Source: Plantago major (Eukaryota; Streptophyta; Magnoliopsida; Lamiales; Plantaginaceae). Taken from it: DNA of 64,000 bases. Below the pieces are notes generated by a model. The model ran no database searches, was not told the DNA's origin, and saw only the letters and a list, made by a program, of their open reading frames with translations. Location of the stretch: contig CM048839.1 in the NCBI GenBank assembly GCA_026545765.1, forward strand, positions 2,170,001 to 2,234,000. Reading direction: 5' to 3'. This document shows, piece after piece, positions 60,570-64,000 of the stretch (the first letter of the stretch is position 1; the number at the start of each line of letters is the position of its first letter). The translations under genes were made by a program, and so were the position numbers.

Positions 60570-62336
60570 ATGTTGGGAAATTTTCTTGTGAAATTTGTTG
60601 GGAAATTTCTTGAGAAATTTGTTAGGAATTTTGTTAGATATTTTGTAAAGAATATCTGTTTAGATTTTGATCAGCAACATGATGACTTATCTTAGTCTCA
60701 GAAAGGTGATTAGTACTCTTGGTTCACTTGAACATTGTAAAAGAGGAAAACCACTAAGTATGATAGTCTAGCTAATCTTGTATAGGATGTTAGGTCTCAA
60801 AATGTAATTTTTAGTTTATGAAGAGAAGACCAAGAAGAAGACATCCAAGCAGAAAGCTCAATGACATTGAAGACTTGAAGAAAACTGCACAAGATTACTG
60901 AATCTGTTGTTCAGATATCTTAGCCAGATATCTTAAAGACACGAATAGTTTCAAACAAACTGTGTCACAAAAGATATCTGAGAAATAAGAGACATATCTG
61001 AAAAATAAGGAAAGTGTCCACATATATCTATTCTCAGATACCTTGAGCTTTAACCACGTTTCTGAAAGAGAAATATATATTGCAAACAAAGTTGTTTCAA
61101 TAAATACAAGTGGTATCTGAAGAATGAAGATAAGGACGTGCAAAGAATCAGATAACACTAGTCTCTGATACAAAGCATAGTTCCGTTGACACTACAGGAC
61201 AAAAAGTATAGTACAATGCATTTAATGCACGGACAGAGATGTCTAAATAAAAGCAATTTCCCGAGAAGAAGACAAAACACCTTTCTGATTACTATACACA
61301 GATATCGATAGTTCGAATTTGAGCCTAACGGATACTATTCAAAAGGTATTCAAATTCATCTATAAATATCAACACTTAGACAGCTTGAGAGAAAACACAG
61401 AACACTAGACACCTTGAACTACTTACAAATGCTGAACATCTTACTCTCTCAAAGCAGCTTACTTATTCTAAAAGCTTTCTGTTGCGACCAAAGCTTTTGA
61501 TCTTGAGTAAACACTGAAGTTCTAAGTGTCCTGATCCTAAACAAGCAAAGCTATCTGTGAAGGAGTTGAATCAAAAGATCAACTATCTGAGATTCATTCT
61601 CTTGAACAGATATCACAAGACTTGGGTCAGTAAAATCGAACAAGATACCATACATTGCAAAGTGTATTAAGTATACTTGATTCACAGAGCTATCTGGTTA
61701 ACTGAAAAGTTAACAAAGAAGCTCATCTGACAACTCAAACCAAAACCAACACCATAACTGGCGTGGAGTACAGGAAGTACTTAGTTTGAAAAATCAGGGA
61801 ATAACTCCAAGGTTACCGGAGTATAGGAAGTACTTGATTTGGGAAACTAAGGAATAACTCCAAGGTTATTGAGTATAGGAAGTACTTAGCTTGGGAAGCT
61901 AGGGAATAACTCAAAGGTTTCTGAGTATAGGAAGTACTTGGCTGTGAAAGCCGGGGAACAACTCAGGGGGAACATTTGGTTGGGAACCAATTGTTTAAGA
62001 ATCTTAGAATAGGATTATTGTAAGGAAAACTCAATTATCTGTTCTAGTGAATTCTAGGTCTCTAACAGACCGAAGTGGATTAGTTGGAGGATTACGCCAC
62101 CTCCAGATACCACTATACTTACGCATGTTATTTACCTTTCTGTATTTACATTTCAGCAACACACACACACGCATATTAACTGTTTCTGCACTTATCTTTA
62201 TTAAGTCTTCCGCGCTCTGATTCTAAGTATCAGATATCTATTCAGATATCTGAGAAATAGTTGTTATCGACAAAAGTTTTAAAAGACTATTCACCCCCCC
62301 CTCTAGTCTTTTACTTTGCCGTTATCTGGACCAACA
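60570..62336 (+). repeat. 5' LTR of element 2, 1767 bp
   Basis: Most of it aligns with 47034-48645. It is longer for two reasons: the first 80 bp contain extra TTGTTGGGAAATTT-type repeats, and a unit of about 52 bp (GAGTATAGGAAGTACTT...GGGAATAACTC) is present four times (61766, 61819, 61871, 61923) rather than twice. The TATA box is at 61361-61368, and it ends in CCAACA. Confidence 0.88.
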
Positions 62337-62338
62337 AG

Positions 62339-62351
62339 TGGTATCAGAGCA
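62339..62351 (+). other. Primer binding site of element 2 (initiator Met tRNA)
   Basis: TGGTATCAGAGCA follows the LTR end after 2 bp, as in element 1. Confidence 0.9.
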
Positions 62352-62448
62352 GGAGGTTCACCACCACCTTGAACCTAGGTCCCCAGATAGGTGAATGAAC
62401 TTTGTCCACTTTTGAGGACTATTTAATTTGTGTGTTAAGTGTGCAGGT

Positions 62449-64000
62449 ATGTCTCTGAGTGATGCACCCGTTCTCAAACCAGAGAACTACGAGAAATGGA
62501 AAAATAACATGATGCTCCACCTTGAAGCCATAAGTGACGAGATGATCGAAGTAATAAAGAATGGCCCAATAGTCATTCAACAACTCAAGCAAGTCATGGA
62601 GGTTTCGAGTGGAAGAGACAGAGATCAAAGCGAAGGATCTTCACAAACAGATGCATCAACTAGTGGAAGATCTACTGGTCAAGTTATTTACGAACCAAAG
62701 CCCAGAGAACTCTGGACATCGGAAGATGCCAAGAGGAATCGTCTGGATGGTCAAGCTCGTAACATCATCATCAGATCGACACCAGAGCACATACAGTGTA
62801 AACTGTGGGGTGCTAAAACGGCGAAAGTTGCCTGGCAACTGATTGAAGAAATCTGTGCCGGAACTGAGAAAACCAAGGAAAACAAGTTCGAAGTTCTAAA
62901 GTTGAAATTTCAAAATTTCAAACAAGGTCCCACTGAAACTCTGGAAGAACTTGATTTCAGGTTTACCACTCTCATGAGTGATATGGCACTTGGGAAAGCA
63001 ATAGATACTCTCACCGAGAAGATTAAGACTATTGTCAAGTCTTAACCACTGGAGCATACTAAATTCTTTTATTTTAACCAAGGTATGCCAAATATCACTC
63101 GATGGAACTTTCTCTCATCTTGCTCATTGACTATGAGACAACTCAGAGAGAACAAACAACTGAAAAGTTGCAAAATGTTGCTCTAGTTACTCAAGGAACT
63201 TCTGAGAAGAAGAAAAGCAAGGAGGAGACTGAGGATGCTCTTGCTGCAAAGCAAATGAGCAAATTTGCCAGTCGAGAAATTGAGAGAAGAAAAGCCAAAG
63301 AGAAGTGAAAAAGCATCTAGCTCAAACTATCACCAAGACAAAATATGCAAAGCTCATTTGAACAAGCCATTTCGAAAGCATCATGTCTTGAGGAAGCGAG
63401 AAATTGAAACGATATCTGTTTCTATTGTCGTAAACACGCCACTTTAAGAAGGATTGTCCCGCCTCAACAAACTAAGGACAAAGCGACAAGAAAGATAGAA
63501 GAATCTTCGGAAGCCGTAAAGCTTTGTTAATCGAAGAAAGAAAGAAAATCCAAATTCAATGGATGCTCTAGACGTTGAGACAGATTCTGAAGATGACAAT
63601 TCAGATGATTCAACCTTACCATCACCAGAATTATGTGGAGTTACTCATGATATAATCGACTTCGGCCTCAAGAAAAATGAAATGTGGATTTCTTTGAAAT
63701 TGATTGGACGGACATCTCCAACATAGAAAAGCTCTTATGGTGATGAGGTAACACATACTTCTTGCTACACTTATGAAAGTGATGAAGAGGAAATAAAAAT
63801 CTAGAAAATCTCAGGAAAGAACTTGACATCTATGAAAGAGAATTTCTAATGATCCGGTAGAGCGAAAACCTTGAAGAAGAAAAGAATTCTCTTGAAAGGA
63901 AAATTCTCAATTAGTTAAAGAATCGAGAGAAAGGATGCAAAATGCATCTCTCAAAGCTCAGATATCTGAGACTGAAAAGTCACATGAAAAAGCAATGGCT
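62449..64000 (+). pseudogene. gag: gag of element 2, frameshifted, partial
   Basis: An ATG at 62449 opens MSLSDAPVLKPENYEKWKNN and stays open for 198 codons to TAA 63043-63045, keeping the CAA codon that is a stop in element 1. Comparison with the surrounding frames suggests a 1-base loss near 63042, after which gag continues in another frame (ETTQREQTTEKLQNVALV) from about 63102. The zinc knuckle region near 63410 keeps the second cysteine (CFYC) but is then frameshifted. The coding sequence runs to the window edge. Confidence 0.85.

Larger units (their letters stand above)
60570..64000 (+). mobile_element. Second Sirevirus-like element (element 2), truncated by the window end
   Basis: It comprises a complete 5' LTR (60570-62336), primer site and most of gag, in the same family as element 1. 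It begins TGTTGGGAAATTTTC inside the LTR fragment of element 1; the 5 bases before it are GTGTA, so a GTGTA is expected after its 3' LTR if it inserted there. The rest lies outside the window. Confidence 0.85.

Noticed and set aside
1-64000. CRISPR arrays, bacterial operons, tRNA or rRNA genes
   Set aside because: The window is plant nuclear DNA. Repeats found are tandem or transposon-derived, and no cloverleaf or rRNA core was recognised by eye.

Overview
This window is nuclear DNA of a flowering plant. The genes have many GT-AG introns, the background is AT-rich, and the protein families are plant-specific (chloroplast import receptor, RALF peptide, photosystem II assembly factor, GRAS protein). 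The style suggests a eudicot, perhaps an asterid, but the species cannot be told from the sequence.

Region 1 (1-36,000) is a gene neighbourhood with five host loci. From left to right: a 27-exon FHA-domain AAA ATPase on the minus strand (2162-13421), a TOC159-type chloroplast import receptor on the plus strand (17513-21936), a GRAS-domain gene or pseudogene on the plus strand (about 23432-24884), a RALF peptide precursor on the minus strand (25440-25790), and an LPA1-type thylakoid TPR protein on the minus strand (32595-35947). From memory, Arabidopsis keeps the AAA/RALF1/LPA1 trio together at At1g02890-At1g02910, and the AAA/TOC159 pair close together at At4g02480-At4g02510. This window appears to hold the combined ancestral order. 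Between RALF and LPA1 lie an unclassified repeat-rich unit (about 26.0-28.2 kb) and a non-autonomous hAT transposon with a perfect 8-bp target duplication (28211-31598).

Region 2 (36,700-46,200) is a decayed Helitron on the minus strand. It has an HUH Rep domain, a Pif1-type helicase, introns, a clear 3' hairpin plus CTAG terminus at 36712, and a candidate 5' end near 46179. A solo copia-type LTR (about 39.06-40.84 kb) interrupts it. More diverged copies of its helicase and Rep segments flank it, which suggests Helitron nesting.

Region 3 (46,200-64,000) is nested Ty1/copia DNA. It starts with a truncated LTR (46224-47033). Next is a 13.5-kb Sirevirus-like element with 5' LTR, PBS, decayed gag and pol, a 559-bp hAT element inserted in the reverse transcriptase, and a long extra coding region after pol that has its own TATA-like box and three plausible spliceosomal introns. 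A fragment of its 3' LTR follows, and a second related element starts there and runs off the right edge with a full 5' LTR, PBS and gag.

The host genes share a plastid theme (import receptor, PSII assembly) and a signalling theme (RALF, GRAS), but nothing in the sequence shows that they are co-regulated. The most unusual feature is the intron-containing post-pol gene of the Sirevirus-like element.
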